Source: Rhodoferax sp. OV413 (GTDB lineage: Bacteria; Pseudomonadota; Gammaproteobacteria; Burkholderiales; Burkholderiaceae_C). From it: 64,000 nt of DNA. Of the stretch, positions 25,679 through 36,810 are shown piece after piece (within the stretch, counting starts at the first letter, position 1; every line of letters starts with the position of its first letter). Made by a program: the position numbers and the translations under genes. The stretch spans positions 372,001 through 436,000 of the forward strand of contig NZ_FNJA01000004.1 of the NCBI RefSeq assembly GCF_900104385.1. Direction: 5' to 3'. A model generated the notes under the pieces. It made no database searches. It saw only the letters and a list, made by a program, of their open reading frames with translations, and was not told the origin of the DNA.

Positions 25679-26199
25679 ACGGGCTGCGGGTAGCGGGCCG
25701 GCTCGGACAAATCGGTCAGCACCGCGTGCTCACCCAGGGCCAGGGGCTTGCCCGCCACCGCCGAGGCAGCCATGGCAAACATGCGCACCATGCGGCTGTG
25801 CGGCGCATCCCAGTACTCGGCCTCATGCGGCACGATCTTCAGCAGGCCCAGGTGGGTGGACTCCACGCCATCGGGAAACCAGGGCCGGGCCATGGGGGTC
25901 CACAGGCGCTCGATGCGCTCGGCATCGGTATGGATCTCGCCATGGCCGGAAATCGACACATAGGTGCTGTGTGGCACATCGCCAAATGCCAGGTTCAGCA
26001 CCTGCAGATGTTCAACTTTTTCGGACCGCAGGTCGGTGAAGAACCACAGCGCACCGGTCTCGTCCATCTCCAGCGGCACCATGGGCTGGCTCACCAGCGC
26101 GCCATGGGTGTCAAACGTGGTCAGCATGGCGATGGTCATTGGTTCCAGCAATTGGCACAGCTGCGCCAACTCGGCGGTGGGTTGGGTTTCGGTTTTCAT
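25675..26199 (-). CDS. Pyridoxamine-phosphate-oxidase-fold general stress protein
   Basis: From the ATG at 26199 (ribosome site GGAGCTACCC) the protein has 174 residues. It is an FMN-binding split barrel of the general-stress type (GSP26/YdaG-like): MLTTFDTHGALVSQPMVPLE, LWFFTDLRSEKVEHL, YVSISGHGEIH and WFPDGVESTHLGLLKI are the family strands. These proteins bind FMN or FAD and may detoxify radicals; the exact reaction is unknown. It is coupled by overlap to the AsmA gene, and a bipartite GTCCTAC motif lies 77-94 bp upstream. Confidence 0.9.
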   Translation of the reverse strand: MKTETQPTAELAQLCQLLEPMTIAMLTTFDTHGALVSQPMVPLEMDETGALWFFTDLRSEKVEHLQVLNLAFGDVPHSTYVSISGHGEIHTDAERIERLWTPMARPWFPDGVESTHLGLLKIVPHEAEYWDAPHSRMVRMFAMAASAVAGKPLALGEHAVLTDLSEPARYPQPV

Positions 26200-26275
26200 G
26201 GGTAGCTCCAGAACGGGTAAGCGGCCATCATGGAGCTCAAGCAGGATACGCGCCATCGGTGGCAACCGGCTTTGT

Positions 26276-26293
26276 CTGTCGGCCGCGTCCTAC
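26276..26293 (+). promoter_or_regulatory. Bipartite motif CTGTCGG-CCGC-GTCCTAC upstream of the stress flavoprotein
   Basis: CTGTCGG (26276-26282) and GTCCTAC (26287-26293) have the same four-base spacing as the copy at 17072-17089. It lies in the 137-bp gap upstream of the minus-strand flavin split-barrel gene. Its orientation is opposite to that gene, as expected if it is a protein-binding site and not a core promoter. Confidence 0.45.
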
Positions 26294-26336
26294 AACGTTT
26301 CTACAGGGTGCGGAGCGATTCTGGCAGGCAGATCAG

Positions 26337-26864
26337 TCAGCCGTTGGCCACAAAGCGGTCGGCCCGGGCCGCATCCAGCACGCCTGCCGCATCGCAGCCC
26401 AGCTGGTCCGCTGGCGTGGCGCCGTGCAACCAGGCATTCGGCTCGGTAAACCACTCGGCCAGCTCCCATGCGCTGTACACGCCCGCCAGCTCGGCCAGCA
26501 CCGGCCGCAGCTGCGGCAGCGGGTGCATATCGGTGGGATCGAACTGGAACAAGGGCATCCAGCTGTCGGTATGCCAATCAAAACTCAGCACATCGCGCTG
26601 CACCACCCAGCGCGCCAGGGTGGCGACATCGGGCCCGCCGCGGCGCACAAACAGCGCCAGCACCTCCTGGGCGCGCGCCAGTCCGCCGCTGCTGCGGTAG
26701 GCGTTCATCAGCGCCACAAACTGCTGGTCGTCCTGCCAGCCGGCCGTGCTGCGGGGCGCAGCATGGCCGGCCCAGGTCATCTGCCGCAGGATGGCGCCGG
26801 CCATGGAGAGCCCGGGCAACTGCATGGCGAACGGGGGGACAGAGGGCGGCACGAGCTGCTGCAT
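26337..26864 (-). CDS. Protein with MbcA/ParS/Xre-type toxin-binding C-terminus (tentative)
   Basis: The 175-residue protein starts after a good GGAGATACCC ribosome site. The N-terminal half is helical with AGWQDDQQFVALMNAYRSSGGL. The C-terminal half has FDPTDMHPLPQLRPVLAELAG followed by WELAEWFTEPNAWLHGATPADQL, which resembles the DUF2384 antitoxin domain (W...PN.WL.G..P.DLL). That domain is normally in antitoxins beside a RES-domain toxin, but no such toxin gene is adjacent. It may be a solitary regulator or a relic. Family call is tentative. Confidence 0.55.
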   Translation of the reverse strand: MQQLVPPSVPPFAMQLPGLSMAGAILRQMTWAGHAAPRSTAGWQDDQQFVALMNAYRSSGGLARAQEVLALFVRRGGPDVATLARWVVQRDVLSFDWHTDSWMPLFQFDPTDMHPLPQLRPVLAELAGVYSAWELAEWFTEPNAWLHGATPADQLGCDAAGVLDAARADRFVANG

Positions 26865-26960
26865 GGGTATCTCCGCGAGAAAACCAAAGCCACACCTTAG
26901 TGAGCGCGCTGCAACGCGGTCTGTGCGCTAGCCCACATAAGGCTGGAGCTGTGGCAGCTA

Positions 26961-27006
26961 TTCATTCATTTTTAATAGCAGCTTGCGCAGTTGCAGCATG
27001 CGCAAA
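26961..27006. repeat. Dispersed palindromic repeat, copy 3
   Basis: TTTTTAATAGCAGCTTGCGCAGTTGCAGCATGCGCAAAA matches the ATAGCAGCTTGCGCAG core; the TTGCGC and GCGCAA arms pair. It lies in the 271-bp gap between two divergent genes, the rest of which I read as promoter sequence for the cyclase gene. Confidence 0.65.
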
Positions 27007-27135
27007 ACCCCGATTTCTCTTAAAAATTCATACGCCGAAAAATGAGCGCAACGGCAGCAGACTCGGGTACAGTCTGGTTTAAAACCGGTGTGAGACAAAA
27101 CACGTCCCTCAGACGCCCAGCGAGACGACAGCGCT

Positions 27136-28914
27136 ATGGACCAACAACCGCCACCTTTTGAGCCCAGCGCAGCTGCGGCCAGCGCACTACCGGTGTTGCG
27201 CGCCGTGGCCGAAACCCTCGACAGCCTGGGCATAGGTACCTGCGTGTTCGACGAGACCGACCACGCCCTGGTGTGGAACCGCACCTTCCTCAAACTGTTT
27301 CCCGAACATGCGTCCCACATCCACGTGGGCGAACCCTACCAGGCCAATCTGCGCCGCTTCTACCAGAACCGCCTGGCCGCCGGCGAACTGGCGGCCATGG
27401 AGCGCTACGTGGTCGACGGCCTGGCCCGGCACCGCAACCAGCAACGCCCGTTCGCCTTTGAGCACCTGGGCGTGCGGCTGTGGGCGGCCTCGCTGCCACT
27501 GCCCAAGGTGGGGCGCATCCGCATCTGGCAGGTGCGCACGCCGATTGCCGGGCCGCAGGGCGCACAAATCCTCAGCGCCCTGGGGGCCACGCCGATCAAG
27601 GACGGCGCCCTGTTTGAACACGTGGCCGACGGCGTGATGGTCACCGGCGCCGACGACCGGATCGACTGGGTCAACCCGTCCTTCGTGCTGATGTACGACC
27701 TGCCGGACCGCGACGCGGCGCTGGGCCGGCAGTTCGAATGGGCCTACCGCACCGCCTGGCAGGGCCAGATCACCGACGGCGGCGCACTCTTCGAATCCGG
27801 CCTGGCCACCCTGGCCGATGGCCTGCACTTCACCGGCGCGCCGTTCGAGCTGCCGCTGCCGCGCGACCGCTGGAGCCGCGTCATCGCCCAGCGCAGCCCC
27901 GATGGCAAGGGCTATTTCGCCCACGTGGACATCAGCGCGCTCAAGCACCAGCAGCGGCTGCTGCAGGCGGCCGAGCGCCGGGCCCGCGAGAGCGAAGCCA
28001 TCCTGAAGGACAAGTCGGCCCTGCTGGAAGCCACGCTGCAGCGCATGGAGCAAGGCGTGCTGATGGTCAACGCCGAGCGCATCGTCGAGGTCTGCAACCG
28101 CCGGGCCCGCGAGCTGCTGGACCTGCCCCAGGAGCTGATGGACCGGCGCCCCACGGTAGACGAAGTATTTGCCTACCAGGAAGCCCACGGCGAATTCGCC
28201 CACACGCCGCCACAAACCCTGTCGCTGGTCCGCGCGGTCGACGGACTGCACCGGCCCCATGGTTACGACCGCAAACGCCCGAACGGCCGGGTCATTGAGG
28301 TGCACAGCGTGCCGGTCGAAGGCGGCGGCATGCTGCGCACCTATACCGACATCACCGAACGCCGGCTGGCCGAGGAACGCATCCGCCACGTGGCCAGCCA
28401 CGACGGCCTGACATCGCTGGTCAACCGCGAAGCCTTCCTGGAAAGCCTGGCCAGCACGGTGCAGACCGCGCACGCCGTGGGCGTGGGCTTTGCCGTGCAC
28501 TTCATCGACATCGACCGCTTCAAACCCATCAACGACCGCTTTGGCCACGCCGTGGGCGACAAGGTGCTGGCGCTGCTGGCCGACCGGATGCGCCGCATCG
28601 CCCGCGACGGCGACCTGGTGGCCCGCATGGGCGGCGACGAGTTCGCCGTGCTGCAGTACCCGGTAGAGCAGCGTGACCGCGCGCTGGGCCTGGCCTACCG
28701 GCTGCTCGAAGGCATCAGCCAGCCTATGGAGATCGAGTCGCACAGCCTGCAGGTCGGCGCCTCCATCGGCATCGCGCTGTACCCGGAAGCCGGCAGCGAC
28801 GCCGATACCTTGCTGCGCAATGCCGACGCCGCCATGTACGCCGCCAAGGCCGCCGGGCGCGACTGCGTGCAGGTCTACGACAGCGGTAGCGAGCTCGACC
28901 CGGACCCGGATTAA
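27136..28914 (+). CDS. PAS-domain diguanylate cyclase
   Basis: The 592-residue cytosolic protein has three PAS-like modules: one opening LDSLGIGTCVFDETDHALVWN (PAS_7 type), one at about 155-270, and one after a coiled coil (295-420). A GGDEF domain (430-585) follows. The active site is intact (RMGGDEFAV, GGDEF beginning near residue 499), and an RxxD inhibitory site (RDGD) lies five residues before it, so product inhibition is expected. It makes cyclic di-GMP in response to a redox or ligand signal that the PAS modules sense. No membrane segment is visible. Confidence 0.93.
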   Translation: MDQQPPPFEPSAAAASALPVLRAVAETLDSLGIGTCVFDETDHALVWNRTFLKLFPEHASHIHVGEPYQANLRRFYQNRLAAGELAAMERYVVDGLARHRNQQRPFAFEHLGVRLWAASLPLPKVGRIRIWQVRTPIAGPQGAQILSALGATPIKDGALFEHVADGVMVTGADDRIDWVNPSFVLMYDLPDRDAALGRQFEWAYRTAWQGQITDGGALFESGLATLADGLHFTGAPFELPLPRDRWSRVIAQRSPDGKGYFAHVDISALKHQQRLLQAAERRARESEAILKDKSALLEATLQRMEQGVLMVNAERIVEVCNRRARELLDLPQELMDRRPTVDEVFAYQEAHGEFAHTPPQTLSLVRAVDGLHRPHGYDRKRPNGRVIEVHSVPVEGGGMLRTYTDITERRLAEERIRHVASHDGLTSLVNREAFLESLASTVQTAHAVGVGFAVHFIDIDRFKPINDRFGHAVGDKVLALLADRMRRIARDGDLVARMGGDEFAVLQYPVEQRDRALGLAYRLLEGISQPMEIESHSLQVGASIGIALYPEAGSDADTLLRNADAAMYAAKAAGRDCVQVYDSGSELDPDPD

Positions 28915-28920
28915 TCCTGA

Positions 28921-28965
28921 TTTGATAGCAGCTGGCGCAGCTTGGATAAGCGCCAGCGGCGTTAT
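28921..28965. repeat. Dispersed palindromic repeat, copy 4
   Basis: GCTGGCGC (28931-28938) pairs with GCGCCAGC across 11 bases within TTTGATAGCAGCTGGCGC...AAGCGCCAGCGGC. It lies directly after the cyclase stop, where the hairpin could also stabilise the mRNA 3' end or slow transcription. Confidence 0.7.
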
Positions 28966-29070
28966 TCACCCTGATTTGCGCAAATGTGCGCCAGCGCACC
29001 GACGGGCCAACGCCTGCCGTTTTATGGTGACTCCATGCCGACGCCATCGCCCTCGGCCACAGGAGACACT

Positions 29071-29343
29071 ATGCCCGTCCACTCCCGCAAACCCGCCCCC
29101 GCCGTCCAGCCTGCCGTCAAATCGGTTGACACCAGCGCGCCGCGCCGCAAAGGCTCAGCACCCGACAGCCCGCCTCCCGATACCCACCCCAAGCTGCCGC
29201 ACGAGCGCGACCAGTCGGTGGACGCCACCGACGGCACGCCGAGTGTGGAAGTCGAACAGGCCTACCGCGATGTCAGCCGCGGCCTGCAAGACACCGACCG
29301 CGGCCCCGAAGCCGACCGCACCTACAAAAAGCTCCAGCGCTAA
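29071..29343 (+). CDS. Small hydrophilic protein upstream of catalase
   Basis: From the ATG at 29071, with a strong AGGAGACACT ribosome site, the protein has 90 residues. It is Pro-, Asp- and Lys-rich and probably mostly disordered, with a short helical C-terminus (VEVEQAYRDVSRGLQDTDRGPEADRTYKKL). There is no signal peptide. Its stop lies 15 bp before the catalase ATG, so the two are probably cotranscribed. I do not recognise a named family; a stress-related role is suggested only by position. Confidence 0.72.
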   Translation: MPVHSRKPAPAVQPAVKSVDTSAPRRKGSAPDSPPPDTHPKLPHERDQSVDATDGTPSVEVEQAYRDVSRGLQDTDRGPEADRTYKKLQR

Positions 29344-29358
29344 ACCCAAGGCTTGACC

Positions 29359-31602
<2,244 letters not shown>

Positions 31603-31663
31603 GCCCCAGGCGCTCTGCAGGGCCGACGCGGGTCAGGCGGGAGCATCACGGTAAAAATTTAGA

Positions 31664-31715
31664 TAAAAACTGCCTCTAGCGCATATTCCACCTGCGCTGG
31701 CAGCTATATTTTTAG
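31664..31715. repeat. Dispersed palindromic repeat, copy 5
   Basis: TAGCGCATATTCCACCTGCGCTGGCAGCTATATTTTTAG carries the family core in reverse orientation (AGCGCA ... TGCGCT, then GGCAGCTAT). A 27-base stretch of it is matched at 22 positions by the segment inside the glucan synthase gene at 40927-40953. It lies between the catalase and CheB/CheR genes. Confidence 0.7.
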
Positions 31716-31801
31716 GAGTTTTTTTACTTTGACGCATCCAGGGACTACACTGAAGTTCGCTGAAGCGCCCGCCTGACTCTTCGTCGCAACAGGAGAGAAG
31801 C

Positions 31802-34800
31802 ATGGCAAGCAAGGGACCCGGCTCCAAAAAGAGCCCCAGCACCGCAGCGGCACCGCCCGCCCCCACGCCCACAAACTCGCAGTTCCCCATCGTCGGTATT
31901 GGTGCGTCGGCCGGCGGGCTGGCGGCGTTCGAAGCCTTTTTCTCCGGCATGCCCGACCACAAGGACCCGGGCATGGCCTTTGTGCTGGTGCAGCACCTGG
32001 CGCCCGACCACAGCAGCCTGCTGACCGAGCTGATGCAGCGCCACACCCGCATGCAGGTGGTCGAGGTCACCGACGGCATGCTGGTACAAATCAATTGCGC
32101 CTACATCATTCCGCCGAACCGCGACATGGCCTTTTTGAACGGTGCGCTGCACCTGCTGGAGCCGAGCGCGCCGCGCGGCCACCGGCTGCCGATCGACTTT
32201 TTGTTCCGCTCGCTGGCGCAGGACCAACGCGAGCGGGCCATCGGCATCGTGCTGTCGGGCACCGGCAGCGACGGCACCCTGGGCCTGCGCGCCATCAAGG
32301 ACGAAGGCGGCATGGCCATGGTGCAGAACCCGGCCTCCGCCGAATACGACGGCATGCCGCGCAGCAGCCTGGCCACCGGCCTGGTGGACTACGAGCTGCC
32401 CCCCGCAGAAATGCCCGCCCAGCTGATGGCCTATGTGGCCCACGCCTTTGGCCGGCCGCCCCGGGCGGTGACCACGACCAGCGCACCGCAGACCGAAAAC
32501 GCCTTGAAAAAAATCTTCATCCTGCTGCGCACCCATACCAGCCACGACTTTTCGCAGTACAAGCCCAGCACCATCTACCGGCGCATCGAGCGGCGCATGG
32601 CGGTGCACCAGATCGACGCGCTGGACGATTACGTCAAGTTCCTGCAGCACACCACGGCCGAGGTGGACGCGCTGTTCAACGACCTGCTGATAGGCGTGAC
32701 CAACTTCTTCCGTGACCCCGAGGCTTTCGAGGTGCTGGAGACCCAGGTTGTACCCAAGCTGTTTGAGGGCAAGCCCGCCGGTGCCGTGGTGCGCGCCTGG
32801 TCGGCCGGCTGCTCCACCGGCGAAGAGGCCTATTCCATTGCCATCCTGCTGCAGGAGCGGCTGGAGGCCTTGAAGCTCAGCTACAAGGTGCAGGTGTTTG
32901 CCACCGATATCGACAGCCGCGCGATTGCTACGGCCCGCGCCGGCCTGTACCCAGCCAGCATTGCCGAAGACATCACGCCCGAGCGGCTGGCCCGCTTCTT
33001 CACCGCCGAGCCCGATGGCAGCGCCTACCGGGTGCACAAGAGCATCCGCGACATGCTGGTGTTCTCCGAGCACAACCTGGTGAAAGACCCGCCGTTTTCC
33101 AAGCTCGACCTGATCAGCTGCCGCAATCTGCTGATCTACATGGGCTCGGACCTGCAGAAGAAGGTGATGGCCTTGTTCCACTACGCGCTGCTGCCGGGCG
33201 GCATGCTGTTTCTGGGCAGCTCGGAAACCGTGGGCGAGCTGGGCGATGTGTTTGCCGTGCTGGACCGCAAGGCCAAGGCCTACCAGCGCAAGGAAGACTT
33301 CCAGGGGGCGCAGCGTGCCGCGCTGGGCCGGTTCCTGCCACCCGCTGCCATCAAGGATGTGACCCTGCCACCCGCCTCGGGCAAGCTGCCGACGCCGCTG
33401 AAACTGTCGCTGCGCGCACTGACCGAGCAGACCCTGCTGCTGCAGCTGGCCCCGGTGGCCGCGCTGGTCAACGCCCAGGGCGACATCCTCTACCTGCATG
33501 GCCGCACCGGCATGTTCCTGGAGCCCGCGCCCGGCGAGGCCGGCATCAACAACATCGTGAAGATGGCACGCGAAGGCCTGCGCCGCGAGCTGACCACCGC
33601 GCTGCACAAGGCCGCCAACAGCAAGGAACGGGTGCAGACCGCCAACCTGCGGGTCAAGACCAATGGGCATTTCACCCCGGTCAATCTGACGGTCTGCCCG
33701 GTGGACACTGGCCCACCGTCGGCACTCGAGTCACCGCTGTACCTGGTGGTGCTGGAAGAAGCCCCGGCGCAGGAGGCGCCCGCACAGGCGCTGCCGCTGC
33801 TGTCGGCCAGCAACCACACCCAAGATACGCAGGCGCAGATCGCCGAGCTGAACGAGGAGCTGCAGGCCAAAGAGGAGTACCTGCACGCCGCCAACGAGGA
33901 GCTGGAAACCTCGAACGAAGAGCTCAAGTCGTCGAACGAGGAGATGCAGTCCATCAACGAGGAACTGCAGTCCACCAACGAAGAGCTGGAAACCTCCAAG
34001 GAAGAGCTGCAGTCCATCAACGAAGAGCTGGCCACCGTCAACACCGAGCTGCAAACCAAGGTGACCGACCTGTCGCGCGCGAATAACGACATGAACAACC
34101 TGCTGGCAGGCACCGGCATTGGCACCATCTTTCTGGACCACGCACTGCACATCCTGCGCTTCACCCCGGCGGTGACGCAAATCATCCACCTGATCCTCAG
34201 CGATGTGGGGCGCCCGGTGGGCCATATCGCATCGAACCTGGTGGGCTACGACCGGCTGGTGGCCGATGTGCAGCAGGTGCTGGTCAGCCTGCAAGCCCAC
34301 GAGATCGACGTGCAGACGATTGACCGCAAGCACTACACCATGCGCATCCTGCCCTACCGCACGCAGGACAACGTGGTGGAGGGCGTGGTGATCACCTTTG
34401 TCGACATTACCGAGATGGTGCGCACCCGCGAGGCCCTGCGCACGGCCAATGAACAGCTGCGCCTGGCGGTGGTGGTACGCGATGCCTTCGACGCCATCAC
34501 AGTGCAGGACCTGAACGGCAGCATCCTGGCCTGGAACCCTGGCGCGGTGCGGATGTACGGCTGGAGCGAAACCGAAGCGCTGGCCATGAATGTCAGTGCC
34601 CGCATCCCGGCCGCCCAACATGGCAGCGCGCTGGCCCGGGTGCAGCAGCTGAGCCAGGCACAGACGCTGGAGCCCTATCTGACCCAGCGCCTGGCCAAGG
34701 ATGGCTCGGTGCTCGAAGTGTCTTTAACTTCCACGGCCTTGCTGAACGCCAGCGGCCAGGTCTACGCAATTGCCACGACCGAACGGGCAAAAGAGGTCGA

Positions 34801-34831
34801 AACCGGTCAGCAAAATGGAGGTGGACTATGA
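31802..34831 (+). CDS. CheB-CheR fusion protein with coiled coil and PAS domains
   Basis: The 1009-residue cytosolic protein has a CheB-type methylesterase domain (about 20-210) with triad motifs GASAGG, LVQHLAPDH and SGTGSDGTLG. A CheR methyltransferase (about 235-490) follows with NFFRDPEAFE, WSAGCSTGEEAYS, FATDIDSRA and LISCRNLLIY. Next is a striking Glu/Asn coiled coil with repeated SxNEELxS units (about 675-765), then two PAS domains. There is no receiver and no kinase domain. No chemoreceptor, CheA or CheW gene is nearby, so its targets may lie outside chemotaxis. It overlaps the next PAS gene by 4 bp. Confidence 0.93.
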   Translation: MASKGPGSKKSPSTAAAPPAPTPTNSQFPIVGIGASAGGLAAFEAFFSGMPDHKDPGMAFVLVQHLAPDHSSLLTELMQRHTRMQVVEVTDGMLVQINCAYIIPPNRDMAFLNGALHLLEPSAPRGHRLPIDFLFRSLAQDQRERAIGIVLSGTGSDGTLGLRAIKDEGGMAMVQNPASAEYDGMPRSSLATGLVDYELPPAEMPAQLMAYVAHAFGRPPRAVTTTSAPQTENALKKIFILLRTHTSHDFSQYKPSTIYRRIERRMAVHQIDALDDYVKFLQHTTAEVDALFNDLLIGVTNFFRDPEAFEVLETQVVPKLFEGKPAGAVVRAWSAGCSTGEEAYSIAILLQERLEALKLSYKVQVFATDIDSRAIATARAGLYPASIAEDITPERLARFFTAEPDGSAYRVHKSIRDMLVFSEHNLVKDPPFSKLDLISCRNLLIYMGSDLQKKVMALFHYALLPGGMLFLGSSETVGELGDVFAVLDRKAKAYQRKEDFQGAQRAALGRFLPPAAIKDVTLPPASGKLPTPLKLSLRALTEQTLLLQLAPVAALVNAQGDILYLHGRTGMFLEPAPGEAGINNIVKMAREGLRRELTTALHKAANSKERVQTANLRVKTNGHFTPVNLTVCPVDTGPPSALESPLYLVVLEEAPAQEAPAQALPLLSASNHTQDTQAQIAELNEELQAKEEYLHAANEELETSNEELKSSNEEMQSINEELQSTNEELETSKEELQSINEELATVNTELQTKVTDLSRANNDMNNLLAGTGIGTIFLDHALHILRFTPAVTQIIHLILSDVGRPVGHIASNLVGYDRLVADVQQVLVSLQAHEIDVQTIDRKHYTMRILPYRTQDNVVEGVVITFVDITEMVRTREALRTANEQLRLAVVVRDAFDAITVQDLNGSILAWNPGAVRMYGWSETEALAMNVSARIPAAQHGSALARVQQLSQAQTLEPYLTQRLAKDGSVLEVSLTSTALLNASGQVYAIATTERAKEVETGQQNGGGL

Positions 34832-35502
34832 ACCCCAACAGCAAAAACGAAGACAGCGCCCCCAAGCCTGAAAAGGCGGCAGAGGACTTGCGCCAGCGCG
34901 CCGAAGACCTCGCGCAGAACGCGCTGCCAGGCCTGCAGCACAGCCCGCATGCGATGTCGCTGGAGGCCATGCGCAAAACCCTGCATGAGCTGCAGGTACA
35001 CCAGATCGAACTGGAGATGCAGAACGACGAGCTGCGGCGTACCCAGGAGCTGCTGGATGTGGCGCGGGCCCGCTACTTCGACCTGTACGACCTGGCGCCG
35101 GTGGGCTATTGCACGGTGGACGCACATGGCCTGGTGCTGGAGGCGAATATCGCCGCCGCCAAGCTGCTGGGTGTGGCACGCAGTGCGCTGGTGGGACAGC
35201 GCATCAGCCGCTTCATCGTCAAGAACCACCAGGACAGTTATTACATGTGCCGCAAGCAGCTGTTCGAGTCCGGCATGCCGCAGACCTGCGAGCTGCAAAT
35301 GAGCCGCAGCGACGACAGCCACTGCTGGGTCGCGCTGACCACCCGCGCCGGCCATGACGACCTGGGTGCTGCGCTGCAGCACATGGTTCTGTACGATGTG
35401 AGCGAGTCCAAGATCATGGCGGCTGCCATGCGCGAGAGCGAAGCCCGCTACCGTGCGCTGGTGGAGCAGCTACCGCCCGCAGCCAACAAGCCCAAGGTCT
35501 GA
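34828..35502 (+). CDS. PAS-domain protein, apparently cut short
   Basis: The 224-residue protein starts in an ATGA overlap with the CheB/CheR gene. It has an acidic N-terminus, an LHELQVHQIELEMQNDELRR coiled coil, and one complete PAS domain (about 88-205) with YFDLYDLAPVGYCTVD. The last residues, ESEARYRALVEQLPPAANKP, match the opening of a second PAS domain and then stop. In relatives with this layout a second PAS and a histidine kinase or GGDEF domain would follow. A 3' truncation is therefore likely; alternatively it is a short sensor that works with the fusion protein. Confidence 0.8.
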   Translation: MNPNSKNEDSAPKPEKAAEDLRQRAEDLAQNALPGLQHSPHAMSLEAMRKTLHELQVHQIELEMQNDELRRTQELLDVARARYFDLYDLAPVGYCTVDAHGLVLEANIAAAKLLGVARSALVGQRISRFIVKNHQDSYYMCRKQLFESGMPQTCELQMSRSDDSHCWVALTTRAGHDDLGAALQHMVLYDVSESKIMAAAMRESEARYRALVEQLPPAANKPKV

Positions 35503-35524
35503 AACCTTGAACCCGTACTGACAT

Positions 35525-36262
35525 TCAGGCCGCCAGGGCCAGGGGCGCAGGCAGCAGCCGGTCGTGCTCTTTCTTGGTGACCGCATAGCACTCGCAGCTG
35601 CGCTTTTCCAGCTGCAGACGGTCAAGCACCATGATGTGGCCGCGCTGGTAGCGGATGACGCCCGCCAGCTGCAGCTTGTGGGCGGCGCAGGTCACACCCT
35701 CGCGGCGCACCCCCAGCAGGCTGGCGGCCAGCTCTTGCGTCATATCCAGTTCGTCGGACCCTACCCGGTCCAGCCCCAGCAGCAGGCGGCGGCACAACTG
35801 TTGGTCTATGGAGTGGTAGCGGTTGCACACCGCCGTCTGGGCCATTTGCGCCATCAGCGATTGGGTGTAGCGCAGCAGCATCTGCAGCACCGGGCCGCCT
35901 TGCAGCATGGCGCTCTTGATCCACGAGGCGCGCAGCCGGTAGCCCTCGCCAGCGCTTTGCACCACCGCCTGGTTCGGGGTGGCGCCGCCGCCCATGAACA
36001 GCGATATGCCCACCACGCCTTCGTTGCCCACCACGGCAATCTCCGATGACGCGCCCTCCTGCGTGCCGTACACCAGAGAGACGATGGCCGTGGTCGGAAA
36101 CACCGCGTACACAGGTGCTTGCCCCGCATCGCACAGCACCTGGCCCAGGCTGAGATCGACCAGCTCCAGGTAAGGCTCCCAACGTGCCAGTTCGGCCGCC
36201 GGCAAGGCCGCCAGCAAGCGGTTTTGTTGCGGATCTGGGCTGAGGTGGGGCAGGATGTGCAT
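35525..36262 (-). CDS. Crp/Fnr-family regulator, second copy
   Basis: The 245-residue protein has an N-terminal cNMP-like sensing domain (QNRLLAALPAAELARWEPYLELVDL, then IVSLVYGTQEGASSEIAVVGNEG) and a C-terminal HTH with LDMTQELAASLLGVRREGVTCAAHKLQ. There is no N-terminal cysteine cluster. The wording LLAALP...W.PYL.LV.L is typical of the short Crp/Fnr subgroup common in Burkholderiales, for which the ligand is unknown. It converges on the PAS gene (22 bp apart) and is divergent from the small gene ahead of the glucan synthase gene. It may regulate that operon, by position only. Confidence 0.9.
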   Translation of the reverse strand: MHILPHLSPDPQQNRLLAALPAAELARWEPYLELVDLSLGQVLCDAGQAPVYAVFPTTAIVSLVYGTQEGASSEIAVVGNEGVVGISLFMGGGATPNQAVVQSAGEGYRLRASWIKSAMLQGGPVLQMLLRYTQSLMAQMAQTAVCNRYHSIDQQLCRRLLLGLDRVGSDELDMTQELAASLLGVRREGVTCAAHKLQLAGVIRYQRGHIMVLDRLQLEKRSCECYAVTKKEHDRLLPAPLALAA

Positions 36263-36552
36263 ACGGTTCTCACAGTGTTAGGGACTGCCCTATGGTCGGC
36301 GCCGGACGCCGAGTCCGGTATCGGCGGCGACCCGTTTCGACTGCCAGACCTGTCCTACAACCACGTGATAGGCCTGCGCCATAGCCATTGCTACCTGAAT
36401 AGCCGCCGTCCTACCCCGCGAGCGGCGCCCTGTCCGACAGACTTACACGCCAGCCCGACCTAGGATGCTTACACGGGGTTACTGCTTCAGGCAGCACCCT
36501 GTAATACTTTATTCATAACGCGGCTTTATGCCGTGCGGCAGGAGAAAACCCG
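36263..36552. promoter_or_regulatory. Divergent control region upstream of the glucan synthase operon
   Basis: This 290-bp gap holds no gene. It has CTGCCAG-ACCT-GTCCTAC (36341-36358), a second GTCCTAC at 36408-36414, and the palindrome CTGTCCGACAG (36430-36440). A TAGGG-ACTG-CCCTA dyad lies at 36279-36292 near the Crp/Fnr start. The first site matches the bipartite motif seen at 17072 and 26276 at 12 of 14 fixed positions. Core promoter elements are not clear to me. Confidence 0.45.
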
Positions 36553-36807
36553 ATGCGCAACAAAATTATTCCGACCGCCTTTGCAGCTCCCAGCTGGAGC
36601 ACATCGTCGTTTGGCGATGCCACCGGAACCTCCCCCATGGAGCTGGCGGCGCTGAGCGACCATCTGAGCCTGTGCCAAGGTGCGAACGGGCGCCTGACCT
36701 ATTTGCAATATGCGGGAGAAATACTGCACCGCTTTGTGGCTACCCGCTTTGTCACCACCCTGGCATTGGCGACTCTGGTGATCGGCGCCGGACTGCTGGC
36801 GCTGTAA
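36553..36807 (+). CDS. Small membrane protein ahead of the glucan synthase gene
   Basis: The 84-residue protein has a polar N-terminus (PTAFAAPSWSTSSFGDATGT), a helical middle (ELAALSDHLSLCQGANGRLTYL) and one C-terminal membrane helix (FVTTLALATLVIGAGLLAL). A GGAGAAAACCCG ribosome site precedes the start. It ends 3 bp before the glucan synthase ATG, so the two are cotranscribed and coupled. I do not recognise a family. A role in assembling or regulating the large membrane enzyme is possible but unproven. Confidence 0.7.
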   Translation: MRNKIIPTAFAAPSWSTSSFGDATGTSPMELAALSDHLSLCQGANGRLTYLQYAGEILHRFVATRFVTTLALATLVIGAGLLAL

Positions 36808-36810
36808 GGG

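Noticed and set aside
31745-33670. A 641-codon minus-strand frame opposite the CheB/CheR fusion
   Set aside because: Shadow of a high-GC gene; no start signal or domain, and it runs across the fusion gene's own promoter.
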